Positions 9,131 through 18,025 are shown, counted from the first letter of the stretch. The stretch is 51,770 bases of DNA from Roseovarius marisflavi (GCF_900142625.1 NZ_FRBN01000025.1:1-51770), one strand, 5' to 3'. The notes: generated by a model from the sequence alone, not told the origin. Program-made: numbers and translations.

Positions 9131-10011
9131 CAAGCACTTCCTTCTATTTCGGCAATGATTTGTCTCAAGTATTTCGTGAGCTTTATCGCACCTTCTTCGT
9201 TAGGATGATCCGTGTCTCCCATTCCTTCATCACCGACTACATTTCCCTCAAAGCAATCGATAATCTTAGTGTTCTCCAGTTTAATCGAATAAAGGTCTTT
9301 GAAAAGTTCATGCTTTGAAGGCAGGCATGCGCGGTAATCACTTCGCGCAGGTGGTATTACAATGTACAACGAGTGCTTATTAAGGCTTATAAGTTGCAGA
9401 AGACGCTCGAGCCAAATAAGCTGGTTTTGATGCCTGCGATTTTCTTTAAGATGAACAGCCGCACGCTTTTCGACGTCGACGTCCTCAAGAAAAAAAGTCT
9501 TCTTTTTGTATCCAAACTGCCCTTCTGAAAACTCTTCAGAAGAAATCTTTCTGCACTTTTGGACAATACGCATCTCTGCAAGCTTATTAATGCAGCTTCT
9601 ATCTTGGTAAGGAACGCTCAGGTAATATTTATATGCGACTGTACGATATCTCTCACTTGTATTGATCAGAGAAAAGCCAGGTGAAAACACTCCAAAAAAA
9701 AGAACCACTCTCCTTAAGTTTCGCAACTTTTTGTGATGGGTGCTATAAAGTTGAAAGGCAGTATAAAGGTCGCCACTGGTTAGCCCAAGATTGAAAGACC
9801 CCGGGAACTCTGGGGTGAAGAGCCCATAGTCGGCATGTGAATCTCGAAGCGCAAGCGTCTCAATGTGCTCCGAGTTTTCTTGAAATGCATAGCTCTTACC
9901 TGCAACATATTTCAGAAACGTGCTGTTATCAAAGCGGTTTAAGCGATGTCTTCTCAGACGCCTTAATAATCGTCTGAAAACTGAATTAGATCCATAAATA
10001 ACAATACTCAC
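9130..10011 (-). CDS. SGNH-hydrolase-like protein of polysaccharide operon, unassigned
   Basis: A 293-residue protein starting at GTG 10011, which overlaps the aminotransferase stop (GTGA). It has no clear signal peptide. The strongest clue is [11 protein letters not shown] near residues 262-272, which matches the D-x-x-H block that supplies Asp and His of SGNH esterases/acyltransferases. The N-terminal IVIYGSNS could correspond to the Gly/Ser block, though the usual GDS order is not kept. Position inside a Wzx/GT operon suggests sugar O-acyl addition or removal. It is visibly AT-richer than its neighbours, suggesting separate acquisition. The SGNH reading is an inference; it may be a family of unknown function. 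Confidence 0.6.
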   Translation of the reverse strand: MSIVIYGSNSVFRRLLRRLRRHRLNRFDNSTFLKYVAGKSYAFQENSEHIETLALRDSHADYGLFTPEFPGSFNLGLTSGDLYTAFQLYSTHHKKLRNLRRVVLFFGVFSPGFSLINTSERYRTVAYKYYLSVPYQDRSCINKLAEMRIVQKCRKISSEEFSEGQFGYKKKTFFLEDVDVEKRAAVHLKENRRHQNQLIWLERLLQLISLNKHSLYIVIPPARSDYRACLPSKHELFKDLYSIKLENTKIIDCFEGNVVGDEGMGDTDHPNEEGAIKLTKYLRQIIAEIEGSA

Positions 10012-11108
10012 CTTGCACCAGAAATTTTATTGAAGTGTTGGATTACCTTGTCGATTTCCTTCGCCATCTGCGGCCCCATCGGCAGGCTCAGAACCTCGCC
10101 CGCGAGCTGTCGCGCCAGTGGCAAATCGTCGGGCGCCAGCCCCATTCCCGCATAGGCGGCCTGCATATGTGGCGGGATCGGATAATGGATCAGCGTGCCC
10201 ACCCCGGCATCAGTCAACCGCGCCTGCAAGGCGTCGCGCGCCGGGTTGCGCACGACATACAGATGCCAGGCCGGATCGGCCCAATCGGGCACATGCGGCA
10301 AGATCAGGCCGCTGTCGACCAGGCCCGCGTGATAGGCTGCGGCCACGGCCCGGCGACGATCGGTCCAGGCGTCAAGATGGGCAAGCTTAACGCGCAGTAC
10401 CGCCGCCTGCAGCGGATCAAGCCGCGAATTCACGCCTTGTACCTCGTTAACGTATTTCTCTCGGCTGCCGTAGTTGCGCAGCACCCGCACCCTGTCGGCC
10501 AGGTCGGCGCGGTTGGTGGTTACCGCGCCGCCATCGCCAAGCGCACCGAGGTTCTTGCCGGGATAGAAGCTCCAGCAGACGATATCGCCATGCGCACCGA
10601 TGGTTTGGCCCTTGTAGCGCGCGCCATGGGCCTGTGCGGCATCCTCGACCACGGCCAGGCCATGGGCGCGGGCGATCTCTAGGATAGGGTCCATATCGGC
10701 GGGCTGGCCATAAAGATGCACTGGCAGCAGGACGCGGGTACGCGGTGTGACCGCGTCCGCAATGCGGGCGGGGTCGATATTATGGGTGGTCGGATCGGGC
10801 TCCACTGGTACGGGCATTGCCCCCACCGCCGATACTGCAAGCCAAGTGGCAATATAGGTGTTCGAGGGCACGATCACCTCATCCCCCGGCCCTACATCCA
10901 GCGCGCGCAAGGCTAGGATCAACGCATCGAGCCCATTGGCAAGCCCCACCGCGTGATCCGCCCCGCAATAGACGGCCCATTCCGCCTCGAACGCGTCAAC
11001 TTCGGGGCCAAGGATATACCAGCCACTGTCAAGCACCCGGGCCACGGCGGTGTCGATTTCGGTTTTCAATTCCAGATAGGCGGCACGCAGATCGAGAAAG
11101 GGGATCAT
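10008..11108 (-). CDS. fdtB: DegT/DnrJ/EryC1 sugar aminotransferase (FdtB/QdtB-like)
   Basis: A 366-residue PLP enzyme. Near the start are FLDLRA and a conserved [19 protein letters not shown] (Asp156) contacts the PLP pyridine ring, and [15 protein letters not shown] holds the PLP lysine, Lys185. This family transaminates keto-sugar nucleotides. Directly upstream lies an FdtA-type 3,4-ketoisomerase, overlapping by 4 bases, so the likely substrate is dTDP-3-keto-6-deoxyhexose and the product a dTDP-3-amino-3,6-dideoxyhexose (Fuc3N or Qui3N). Which epimer is formed cannot be read from the sequence. The symbol is by analogy. Confidence 0.87.
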   Translation of the reverse strand: MIPFLDLRAAYLELKTEIDTAVARVLDSGWYILGPEVDAFEAEWAVYCGADHAVGLANGLDALILALRALDVGPGDEVIVPSNTYIATWLAVSAVGAMPVPVEPDPTTHNIDPARIADAVTPRTRVLLPVHLYGQPADMDPILEIARAHGLAVVEDAAQAHGARYKGQTIGAHGDIVCWSFYPGKNLGALGDGGAVTTNRADLADRVRVLRNYGSREKYVNEVQGVNSRLDPLQAAVLRVKLAHLDAWTDRRRAVAAAYHAGLVDSGLILPHVPDWADPAWHLYVVRNPARDALQARLTDAGVGTLIHYPIPPHMQAAYAGMGLAPDDLPLARQLAGEVLSLPMGPQMAKEIDKVIQHFNKISGAR

Positions 11109-11545
11109 GGGTACACACTGTCCCGTACAGCCGCTTTGAAAGTGTCGTAGTCGCGAATGTAATCCCCCTCATCATACGGATGCGATGCTAGGACCATGCA
11201 AACGGCCCCTTGGCTAAAACTGTCCATTTCCCGCCAGATCAGCCGGTCGATCAGCACTCCCTGACGCGGGTCGCGCAGCCAGTAATCCGTTGTCTCGGAA
11301 CCGGTGTCGATGCGCAGCCTGAAACTGCCCGAAAGCGCGAAGACCACCTGTTGCAAGGCACGGTGGGCATGGCCACCGCGCTCAGAGTCGACCGGGACGT
11401 TGTAAAGATAATAGACGCGAGCAATGGAAAACGGCACATGGTTACCCCCTTCCACAAAGGTCAGGTCGCCCCTAGGGTCCGAGATTACCGGCAGGCGGAT
11501 CAGCCGCGCGCTGCCCGGCAGTTTGCCTGATGCAGCCTGTGTCAT
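11105..11545 (-). CDS. fdtA: dTDP-4-keto-6-deoxyglucose 3,4-ketoisomerase (FdtA-like cupin)
   Basis: A 146-residue single-domain cupin, the normal size for FdtA/QdtA. Family signatures are clear: [34 protein letters not shown] with the active-site histidines, [10 protein letters not shown], and the C-terminal [13 protein letters not shown]. The enzyme moves the keto group from C4 to C3 of dTDP-4-keto-6-deoxyglucose ahead of transamination. Both ends overlap neighbours by 4 bases (ATGA), so it is coupled to the acetyltransferase before it and the aminotransferase after it. FdtA gives the galacto and QdtA the gluco product; the distinction is not made here. Confidence 0.88.
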   Translation of the reverse strand: MTQAASGKLPGSARLIRLPVISDPRGDLTFVEGGNHVPFSIARVYYLYNVPVDSERGGHAHRALQQVVFALSGSFRLRIDTGSETTDYWLRDPRQGVLIDRLIWREMDSFSQGAVCMVLASHPYDEGDYIRDYDTFKAAVRDSVYP

Positions 11546-12099
11546 GTCGGCTGCTCCTGCAAGATATTCATGAAACTGTCCCTATTCCTGCGGAAATCGT
11601 CCCGGCTCAGCATAAAATAAAGGTTCTCAGTATCCGCGCCGGTCTCTGTCATGCCGAAGCGGCGGTAAAAGGCGGTAGCATGGGTGTTGTCTTTGCGGAC
11701 ATCAATCAGCGCCCGGTGCAGGCCCAGACCCTCAAACCCAATCCCGAAAGACAGCACCGCGCTTTCCAGCGCCGCCTTGGGCGGCTTGTTGTGGTCAAGG
11801 ATCCAGCTGCCCCAGGTAAAACTGTCGCCCGCGATGTCGTAAAGTCGCACCACCCCGCAGGGTGTTCCATCCAGGCGTTCGATCACATAGTAGAATTCCG
11901 CCCCCGCCGCCTCGCGGATCTTGTAGTTCTCAATCCAGCGGCGCTGATCCGTCACTGTTCCGGTGACGGGCGACAGGTGGCTGTTATAGGCAGGATCGGT
12001 ACGCAGTGCATGGATGAATCTTGCATCTTCCGGCACCACCAAGCGCAGCCGGAGGCACAATCCGGTTATTTCGAGGTTATCTACCATCCATTCCGCCAT
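11542..12099 (-). CDS. GNAT-family N-acetyltransferase, likely amino-sugar acetylation
   Basis: A 185-residue GNAT protein: LRLVVPEDARFIHALRTDP at the start of the fold, YYVIERLDGTPCGVVRLYDI in the core strands, GLHRALIDVRKDNTHATAFYRRFGM as the acetyl-CoA binding and C-terminal region. It is the first gene of the minus-strand operon and overlaps the ketoisomerase by 4 bases. In most Fdt/Qdt pathways the 3-amino group is acetylated by a hexapeptide-repeat enzyme; here a GNAT enzyme occupies that place, as WecD does for 4-amino sugars. A later in-frame ATG at 12087 is possible. The substrate is inferred from position only. Confidence 0.78.
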   Translation of the reverse strand: MAEWMVDNLEITGLCLRLRLVVPEDARFIHALRTDPAYNSHLSPVTGTVTDQRRWIENYKIREAAGAEFYYVIERLDGTPCGVVRLYDIAGDSFTWGSWILDHNKPPKAALESAVLSFGIGFEGLGLHRALIDVRKDNTHATAFYRRFGMTETGADTENLYFMLSRDDFRRNRDSFMNILQEQPT

Positions 12100-12267
12100 G
12101 CACTGCTCAATATCGCAGGACGGTAAGCCCTAAGCGTCAGACGGTAAACCTAAAACCTGACCATGGTAACAACACAGTTCCGGTTCGATACAGGACGGGT
12201 TGCTTTTTTATCACGCCCGTCTAAACGGGAACAGACCCGCTCAGACAAAAGTCGAGGTTCCCGATCA
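12100..12267. promoter_or_regulatory. Divergent promoter region between the acetyltransferase and FrhB-like operons
   Basis: This 168-bp gap separates the starts of two divergent operons (minus from 12099, plus from 12268) and must hold promoters for both. It contains a small hairpin, CCCGT-CTAA-ACGGG, at 12216-12229 and two related GGTAA-containing segments near 12122 and 12142. No confident -35/-10 pair was picked. Confidence 0.45.
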
Positions 12268-13497
12268 ATGCCTGCGTCGAGAAAACCACTCAACCGTGTT
12301 CTTTCTGGCAATCTTTGCGCCGGCTGTGGAGCCTGTGCCGGGATGTTCCCTGACAAGCTCGCGATGGAAATGTCCCCGCCGGGTTTCCTGCGGCCCAAGC
12401 AGATCGCCCCGCTGACTGAGGTAGAGGATGACCGTCTGGCCAGTTTCTGCCCCGCACTCGGGCAGACAATAGAAGCGCAGGGGCGCACGGACGATATCCT
12501 CTGGGGGCCTTATTTGGAGATGCGGACCGGTTGGTCAACAGACCCCGACCTGCGCTTTTCCGGGGCGTCTGGCGGGGCCCTGTCTGGCCTGCTGCTCCAT
12601 CTTCTGGAAAGCGGCGAAGTGGATGCCGTGGTGCAGATTGCCGCCTCTGCGGACACCCCCATTGCCAACCTGACCGTGATCAGCACCGACCGCGCCGGAA
12701 TTCTGGCGGGCGCCGGATCGCGCTATGCCCCCTCGGCGCCCCTGGCCCAACTGGGGGAGCTTTTGGCCTCGGGGCAGCGTTATGCCTTTGTGGGCAAACC
12801 CTGTGATGTCGTCGCGCTGCGCGCCTTGGCCAATGATAAGCCAGAGGTGGCGGCGGCCTTTCCCATCATGCTTTCCTTCTTCTGTGCTGGCGTGCCCTCT
12901 GAGACTGGCGGGCGCGAGGTTCTTGCGGCTATTGGTGCAGAGCCAGAGATGGTGGCGCGCTTTCGCTATCGCGGTCAGGGATGGCCTGGGCGCGCAACGG
13001 CAGTACTAAAAGACGGCAGCGAACGCTCGATGACCTATCATGACAGCTGGGGTGGAATTCTCTCGAAACATGTCCAGCACCGCTGCAAGATTTGTGCAGA
13101 TGGCACGGGAAAGGCCGCCGATATTGTTTGCGCCGATGCTTGGGAAAGCGATGCCGCCGGTTATCCGGTCTTTGACGAAGCCGAGGGCATCAGCCTGATC
13201 GTCAACCGCACGGAACTGGGTGGCCGGGTTCTCAAGGACGCCGTCGCCGCTGGACGCATCGAAACCGCAACTTTCGATGTCGAGCAACTGGCCGCGATCC
13301 AGCCAGGCCAGAGAGAGCGGCGGCGCGCCCTGCTTGCCCGGCTTCTGGCACTGCGCCTCACAGGTCAGCCCATACCGCGTTATCGTGGCCTGCATCTCTG
13401 GGGTGCGGCCCGGCAGAACCCGACCTTGCGTAATCTTAAGAACTTTCTGGGTATGCTGCGCCGGGCTCTCCGGCACTGTCTTTCTGAAAAGGGTTAA
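12268..13497 (+). CDS. FrhB/FdhB-like iron-sulfur flavoprotein (F420 hydrogenase beta-subunit family)
   Basis: A 409-residue protein from ATG 12268 with GAGG upstream; the frame is open back to 12163 but that leader is Arg/Ser-rich and lacks a clear ribosome site. An N-terminal cluster LCAGCGACAGMFP (C-x2-C-x2-C) and a following CPALG fit a [4Fe-4S] site, and HRCKICADGTGKAADIVCADAW in the second half supplies more cysteines. This is the FrhB N plus C domain pattern. Homologues occur in polysaccharide clusters next to pyruvyl transferases, as here, probably acting on a sugar or ketal by an unproven redox step. It is not evidence of F420 metabolism in this organism. Confidence 0.85.
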   Translation: MPASRKPLNRVLSGNLCAGCGACAGMFPDKLAMEMSPPGFLRPKQIAPLTEVEDDRLASFCPALGQTIEAQGRTDDILWGPYLEMRTGWSTDPDLRFSGASGGALSGLLLHLLESGEVDAVVQIAASADTPIANLTVISTDRAGILAGAGSRYAPSAPLAQLGELLASGQRYAFVGKPCDVVALRALANDKPEVAAAFPIMLSFFCAGVPSETGGREVLAAIGAEPEMVARFRYRGQGWPGRATAVLKDGSERSMTYHDSWGGILSKHVQHRCKICADGTGKAADIVCADAWESDAAGYPVFDEAEGISLIVNRTELGGRVLKDAVAAGRIETATFDVEQLAAIQPGQRERRRALLARLLALRLTGQPIPRYRGLHLWGAARQNPTLRNLKNFLGMLRRALRHCLSEKG

Positions 13498-13592
13498 GTG
13501 CGGCAAAGATCTCCATCTCTGCCTTATCAGCATCACAAGTTTATGCTAACGGCTTACGAATAGTATTTCTTCGGTCTTTTCAGGATATATTA

Positions 13593-14762
13593 ATGCTCAA
13601 GATTGGCCTTATTTTCCATTCCGCCAGCAATGACAACATGGGGGTCGGGGCTCTGAGTGTATCCGAGGTGGCGATCATTTGTCGAATTGCCGAGGCGCGC
13701 AATATCCCTGTCACGATCAAGGTCATCGACAGCATCGCAGAGCGCCCAGCTTACGTAACTGGCGAGGATGTCGAAATCCGGCCGACCCGGCCATTGCGCA
13801 AGCCGCTGGATTTCTTCAAGGCTATTCGGGAATGTGACATGGTCATCGACATCGGCGGCGGGGATAGCTTTGCAGATATCTACGGCCCTCGTCGCCTGAC
13901 CCAGATGTTCCTGATGAAATATCTGACGCATTTGGCCCGCAAGCCTCTGGTTCTGGCTCCGCAGACATTCGGGCCGTTCAGGCATCGCCTCTCGACCTTC
14001 CTCGCGCGCCAGACCATCCGACTCAGTGCTATCACCACGACACGGGACAACTTGTCCACCGCCTGCCTGCGCGAGATAGGGCTCAAAGGGGATATCATCG
14101 AAGCCTCGGACGTGGCGCTGCGTCTACCTTACGATTTGCCGCCAAAACGGGTCGAGAGCGGGCCGGTCAGGATCGGGATCAATGTCTCGGGCCTCTTGAT
14201 GGACGGCGGCTATACCCGCGACAACATGTTCGGGTTGACGATGGATTACCCGCAACTGATGCGCGACATCCTACAGCGCTTTGCCGATCATCCCGACAAT
14301 TGTGAGATCCATCTCGTGCCGCATGTGATCTCGTGGAAACGCGGTGCACTCGAGGATGATTACGCCGCAAGCGTCAAGCTGAGCGAGAAATTCCCCTCTG
14401 TCACGGTCGCCCCAGCCTTTACCTCACCGTCAGAGGCCAAGAGTTATATTGCGGGTATGGATTTTTTCATGGGCGCGCGCATGCATGCCTGTATAGCGGC
14501 TTTCTCATCCGGGGTGCCGGTTGTGCCTATGGCTTATAGCCGCAAGTTTGCAGGCCTGTTCGGCTCTTTGGGATATGACGAGACGGTTGATTGCACCACC
14601 CAGAGCGCCGAGGATATACTGACGCGAATTTTCGATGCCTATGACCGCCGGGACGCACTAGCACAGACACAGAAAACCGCTCTCAAAACCGGGCTGGAAA
14701 AACTGGGGTTTTATGAGGCGGCCCTTGGTGATCTGATGGAGCGACTAAACAGAAAGTCCTAA
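13593..14762 (+). CDS. Polysaccharide pyruvyl transferase family protein
   Basis: A 389-residue cytoplasmic protein. The start NMGVGALSVSE, the middle DMVIDIGGGDSFADIYGP and PLVLAPQTFGPF, and the later MDFFMGARMHACIAAFSSGVPVVPMAYS are the ordered motifs of the CsaB/WcaK-type pyruvyl transferases, which add a pyruvyl ketal from phosphoenolpyruvate to a sugar of a lipid-linked repeat. It lies 95 bp after the FrhB-like gene, same strand. Ketal groups would add negative charge to the polymer. Which sugar is modified is unknown. Confidence 0.88.
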   Translation: MLKIGLIFHSASNDNMGVGALSVSEVAIICRIAEARNIPVTIKVIDSIAERPAYVTGEDVEIRPTRPLRKPLDFFKAIRECDMVIDIGGGDSFADIYGPRRLTQMFLMKYLTHLARKPLVLAPQTFGPFRHRLSTFLARQTIRLSAITTTRDNLSTACLREIGLKGDIIEASDVALRLPYDLPPKRVESGPVRIGINVSGLLMDGGYTRDNMFGLTMDYPQLMRDILQRFADHPDNCEIHLVPHVISWKRGALEDDYAASVKLSEKFPSVTVAPAFTSPSEAKSYIAGMDFFMGARMHACIAAFSSGVPVVPMAYSRKFAGLFGSLGYDETVDCTTQSAEDILTRIFDAYDRRDALAQTQKTALKTGLEKLGFYEAALGDLMERLNRKS

Positions 14763-14935
14763 CGTATCAATGTTGTAGTCGCTTTCTGGTTACCACAAGC
14801 ACTGGCGCCACCGACTGTCTTCTGTACAGGCAAGGCAAGGTAATCAATGAATTGCATAGTATTTTGGGCTATCGTACTTTCCCTTTATGCTTAGTTAAAT
14901 ATATCAAGTGTCTCCCGCCGGTAGGCGCCTAGTGC

Positions 14936-14950
14936 GCTTTTTGAAAAAGC
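14936..14950. promoter_or_regulatory. Near-perfect palindrome upstream of the PssD-like gene
   Basis: GCTTTTT-G-AAAAAGC is a 15-base perfect inverted repeat around a single G, 28 bases before ATG 14978 in the 215-bp gap after the pyruvyl transferase gene. It could be an operator or a weak terminator tail. No regulator for it was found in the window. Confidence 0.3.
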
Positions 14951-14977
14951 CTAAACTGAATGAGTAAGGGGCGTGCC

Positions 14978-15460
14978 ATGAACAGAGAAAAACATGTTAT
15001 GGCTGTTGCTTCGGCAGGCGGGCACTGGGTGCAGCTGATGAGATTGCGTCCCGCATGGAAGGGGCTTCGCGTGACTTATGTCACAACGGACCCGGACTTC
15101 TGCCAAACAGTATACCAATACGCAGAGGACGACGGCGAGCCGCTCCCGGGTTTTCACACTGTGGTTGAGGCAAACCGTTGGCAAAAATGGCGCCTGATCA
15201 AACAGCTTCTAGGTATTGTTTTTATCATGGTGCGAAAGCGTCCCGATGTCGTGCTGTCAACCGGTGCCTCACCGGGATATTTTGCTTTGAGAGTCGGACG
15301 CCTGTTTGGGGCCAAAACTGTCTGGATCGACAGCATGGCCAATGCTGAAGAACTTTCCATGTCCGGACAGCGCATCGGCAAACATGCCGATCTGTGGCTC
15401 ACACAATGGGAGCACCTTGCCAAGCCGGAAGGACCAAAATATCTGGGATCAGTCCTGTGA
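14978..15460 (+). CDS. PssD/Alg14-like glycosyltransferase subunit
   Basis: A 160-residue protein from ATG 14978, chosen over ATG 14960 because AAGGGG stands at the right spacing. It begins VMAVASAGGHWVQLMRLRP, the glycine-rich acceptor-side motif of Alg14/PssD, and continues with VLSTGASPGYFALRVGRLFGAKTVWIDSMA, a hallmark of this half. Alg14-type proteins anchor the catalytic Alg13-type partner at the membrane. The partner is the next gene, whose GTG overlaps this stop. Together they form a split GT28 enzyme, commonly transferring GlcA or GlcNAc as the second sugar. Confidence 0.85.
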   Translation: MNREKHVMAVASAGGHWVQLMRLRPAWKGLRVTYVTTDPDFCQTVYQYAEDDGEPLPGFHTVVEANRWQKWRLIKQLLGIVFIMVRKRPDVVLSTGASPGYFALRVGRLFGAKTVWIDSMANAEELSMSGQRIGKHADLWLTQWEHLAKPEGPKYLGSVL

Positions 15461-15966
15461 TATTTCTGACAATAGGCACACATGAGCCGTTTGATCGGCT
15501 TGTCAGGGCAGTAGATGTCTGGGCCGATCAGACCGCGCTGAAACATGAGATATTTGCACAGATTGTTTCACCAGCCTCCGGTGCCTACCGGCCGAAAAAC
15601 TTCGAAACGGTAACGCACCTGCCGCCTGCGGAATATGAGGCGCGGATCAGCCAGGCGGATCTGATTGTGTCGCATGCCGGAATGGGATCAATCCTGACGG
15701 CCTTTACCCATGGAAAACCGATCGTCATCATGCCGCGGCGCGGTCATCTGCGAGAAACCCGCAATGACCACCAATATACAACTGTTAAAAACCTGACGAA
15801 ACGGCCAATGCTGTTTGTGGCCGAGGATGAAACCCGATTTTCCACCGTGATGGACCAAGCTATCGAAAATATCGCCAGCGGCACGCCGCAGCTCTTGTCA
15901 CCCGTTGCCGATAAAGACTTTACGGATGCCCTACACCACTTCCTGATCTCTTCCACAAAGCGCTGA
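15457..15966 (+). CDS. PssE/Alg13-like catalytic glycosyltransferase subunit
   Basis: A 169-residue protein starting at GTG 15457, which overlaps the preceding stop as GTGA; the frame extends further upstream but the homology starts at VIFLTIGTHEPFDRLVRAVD. ADLIVSHAGMGSILTAFTHGKPIVIMPRRGHLRETRNDHQ is the GT28 C-terminal donor-binding motif. It pairs with the PssD-like product just before it. The donor is likely UDP-GlcA or UDP-GlcNAc, and the following nucleotide-sugar dehydrogenase gene would make a uronate donor available. Confidence 0.87.
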   Translation: MIFLTIGTHEPFDRLVRAVDVWADQTALKHEIFAQIVSPASGAYRPKNFETVTHLPPAEYEARISQADLIVSHAGMGSILTAFTHGKPIVIMPRRGHLRETRNDHQYTTVKNLTKRPMLFVAEDETRFSTVMDQAIENIASGTPQLLSPVADKDFTDALHHFLISSTKR

Positions 15967-16021
15967 TTAAGGGTAGCAGCAAGGAAAGTAGGTCGTGCAA
16001 AATTTTGGAGATGAATTTACC

Positions 16022-17359
16022 GTGTCAGAAAATTCCTTTGTTGAGTTGCTCTCTAAGATCGAGACCTTAACCGCCAAAATCGCGATCCTTGGTCTTGGAT
16101 ATGTTGGGCTGCCTCTGGCGGTAACGACAGCGCGCAGCGGGCTACACGTCACCGGCTTTGATGTTGATCCAGCGAAGATTGAAAAGCTTTATGCCGGAAA
16201 CAGCTATATCGGTGCCATTTCCGATCAAGAACTGGTCGATCTGCGAGACGAAGGCCGGGTTGCCTGGACGACTGATTTCACTCAGCTGGCAGACATGGAT
16301 GTCTTCGTCATATGTGTCCCCACACCCCTCACGGCACACCGCGAACCGGACCTCTCTTATGTCATCTCGACAACCGAAGAGATTGCGCGCCACATAACGC
16401 AAGGCACGCTCGTGGCCTTGGAATCCACGACCTACCCGGGCACGACCGATGAAGTTCTGACCCCGATACTGGCCCGATCAGGATTGAAACCCGGACATGA
16501 TATTTTCATCGGCTTCTCTCCAGAGCGAGAAGACCCCGGAAATGCCGTTTACAATACCAACACGATCCCGAAGATCGTTGCCGGAGATGGGCCCGAAGCA
16601 AGCCAGCTTATGGAAGCCTTCTACCGAAAGGTCGTTCAGGACGTCGTTCCCGTATCCAAGACCCGCACGGCCGAAGCCATCAAGATCACAGAGAATATCT
16701 TCCGGGCTGTGAACATCGCCCTCGTCAATGAGCTGAAGGTCATCTTTGATGCCATGGACATTGATGTCTGGGAGGTGATCGACGGGGCCGCGACCAAGCC
16801 CTTCGGCTTTATGCCTTTCTATCCCGGCCCCGGACTTGGCGGGCACTGCATTCCGATCGACCCGTTCTATCTGACCTGGAAGGCCCGAGAGTACCACCTG
16901 TCTACGCGCTTCATCGAACTGGCGGGCGAGATCAACTCCAATATGCCCGACTATGTGGTCTCGAAGCTGCGTGAGGTTCTTGACCGTCGCCTCGGGCTCG
17001 GGCTTTCACGGTCACGCATCCTGATCATCGGGATCGCTTACAAGAAGAACATCCCGGACATGCGCGAAAGTCCGTCAGTACGGCTTCTGTCATTGTTGCG
17101 CACGGCTGGAGCGCAGGTTGCGTTCCATGATCCCCATGTTCCGGAAATCCCGCGCATGCGCGAATATCCGGAGCTTCTTGGGTATAAATCCATAGCGTTC
17201 GACAATATCGATCCTGCCAATTTCGATGCCATTCTGATTGCAACCGATCATGATGATATCGATTATACGGCTCTTGCTGCGATGGATCTTCCGATCGTTG
17301 ATACGCGCAATGCAATGCAGAAGCGCGCCCTGCCGATGACTAATGTGACGAAGGCCTGA
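16022..17359 (+). CDS. Nucleotide-sugar 6-dehydrogenase (UDP-GlcNAc/ManNAc or UDP-Glc type)
   Basis: A 445-residue NAD-dependent dehydrogenase. AILGLGYVGLPLA is the Rossmann dinucleotide site, VICVPTPL and ESTTYPGTT follow, and GPGLGGHCIPIDP holds the catalytic cysteine (Cys276). FSPEREDPGN is the form typical of the WbpA/WecC branch that oxidises UDP-HexNAc, so a HexNAcA donor is favoured over plain UDP-glucuronate. GTG 16022 has GGAG upstream; GTG 15995 in the same frame also has AAGGA. It is the last gene of the plus-strand block and ends 3 bases from the convergent rhomboid gene. Confidence 0.88.
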   Translation: MSENSFVELLSKIETLTAKIAILGLGYVGLPLAVTTARSGLHVTGFDVDPAKIEKLYAGNSYIGAISDQELVDLRDEGRVAWTTDFTQLADMDVFVICVPTPLTAHREPDLSYVISTTEEIARHITQGTLVALESTTYPGTTDEVLTPILARSGLKPGHDIFIGFSPEREDPGNAVYNTNTIPKIVAGDGPEASQLMEAFYRKVVQDVVPVSKTRTAEAIKITENIFRAVNIALVNELKVIFDAMDIDVWEVIDGAATKPFGFMPFYPGPGLGGHCIPIDPFYLTWKAREYHLSTRFIELAGEINSNMPDYVVSKLREVLDRRLGLGLSRSRILIIGIAYKKNIPDMRESPSVRLLSLLRTAGAQVAFHDPHVPEIPRMREYPELLGYKSIAFDNIDPANFDAILIATDHDDIDYTALAAMDLPIVDTRNAMQKRALPMTNVTKA

Positions 17360-17362
17360 TCG

Positions 17363-18025
17363 TTAAGACTGATCAATCTCTCGTACCCACCATCCTGCGG
17401 CCCATCCTGCCAGAAAGCCGCCCAGATGGGTTTCCCAGGCGAGGTTGCCGTCCATCGCCCAGTACATGATGACATTGAGCAGGGTGAGAAGCCCGATCAC
17501 CCGCAGCACCGGCCCGATACCCTCACGCGCCAGGCGGCGGGCGGTGTATTCCCAACCCGTAACGACCCCTGCCAGGCCAAAGAGCGCGCCCGAGGCCCCC
17601 ACCATGGGCTGCACTGCCGCAGACAAAAGCGCAAAGCCCAAAGCCCCGCCCAGAAGCGAGAGCGCATAAATCAAGGCAAAGCGCAGCTGACCCACGCGTT
17701 CGATCACCAGTTGGCCAAGTGACACCAGCGTGATCATGTTGACCAGCAGATGCATCACTCCGCCATGCAGAAACCCGTAGCTGGCGAACATGGTGACGGG
17801 CTGGGCGGCATAGTTTGGCTGCCAATTGTCCAGAAGGCCCCGCCAGAACCCACCATTCTGATAGGCCAGCCCCCGCCAGCGCGGCGAACCCCAGAACCCG
17901 TGATCGGCCCCCTGAAGGATCACCTCGATAGCCACGCAGATCACGACGATTGCAATCAGCGACCCATGGGCGGCAACCCATAGGATAAGAGGCAAGCGTC
18001 GTGGTGGGGAAGGTCGGTTCTCCAT
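17363..18025 (-). CDS. Rhomboid-family intramembrane serine protease
   Basis: A 220-residue membrane protein from ATG 18025 (the frame is open to 18064; the start is uncertain). Six hydrophobic spans. GASGALFGLAG carries the nucleophile Ser145 and AWETHLGGFLAG the partner His200; HGGVMHLLVNM (His/Asn of the oxyanion region) is also present. Rhomboids cleave membrane-anchored proteins within or near the span. It follows the XrtD-EpsI gene on the same strand with an 87-base gap, so it may be co-transcribed with the sorting system and act on its substrates, but that is inference. Confidence 0.9.
   Translation of the reverse strand: MENRPSPPRRLPLILWVAAHGSLIAIVVICVAIEVILQGADHGFWGSPRWRGLAYQNGGFWRGLLDNWQPNYAAQPVTMFASYGFLHGGVMHLLVNMITLVSLGQLVIERVGQLRFALIYALSLLGGALGFALLSAAVQPMVGASGALFGLAGVVTGWEYTARRLAREGIGPVLRVIGLLTLLNVIMYWAMDGNLAWETHLGGFLAGWAAGWWVREIDQS

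Noticed and set aside
12163..12267. Longer N-terminus for the FrhB-like protein
   Set aside because: The added leader is not family-like and lies in the promoter region; ATG 12268 has a better ribosome site.
12268..13497. Evidence for F420-dependent hydrogenase metabolism
   Set aside because: The family name derives from FrhB, but the EPS context and lack of partner subunits point to another role.
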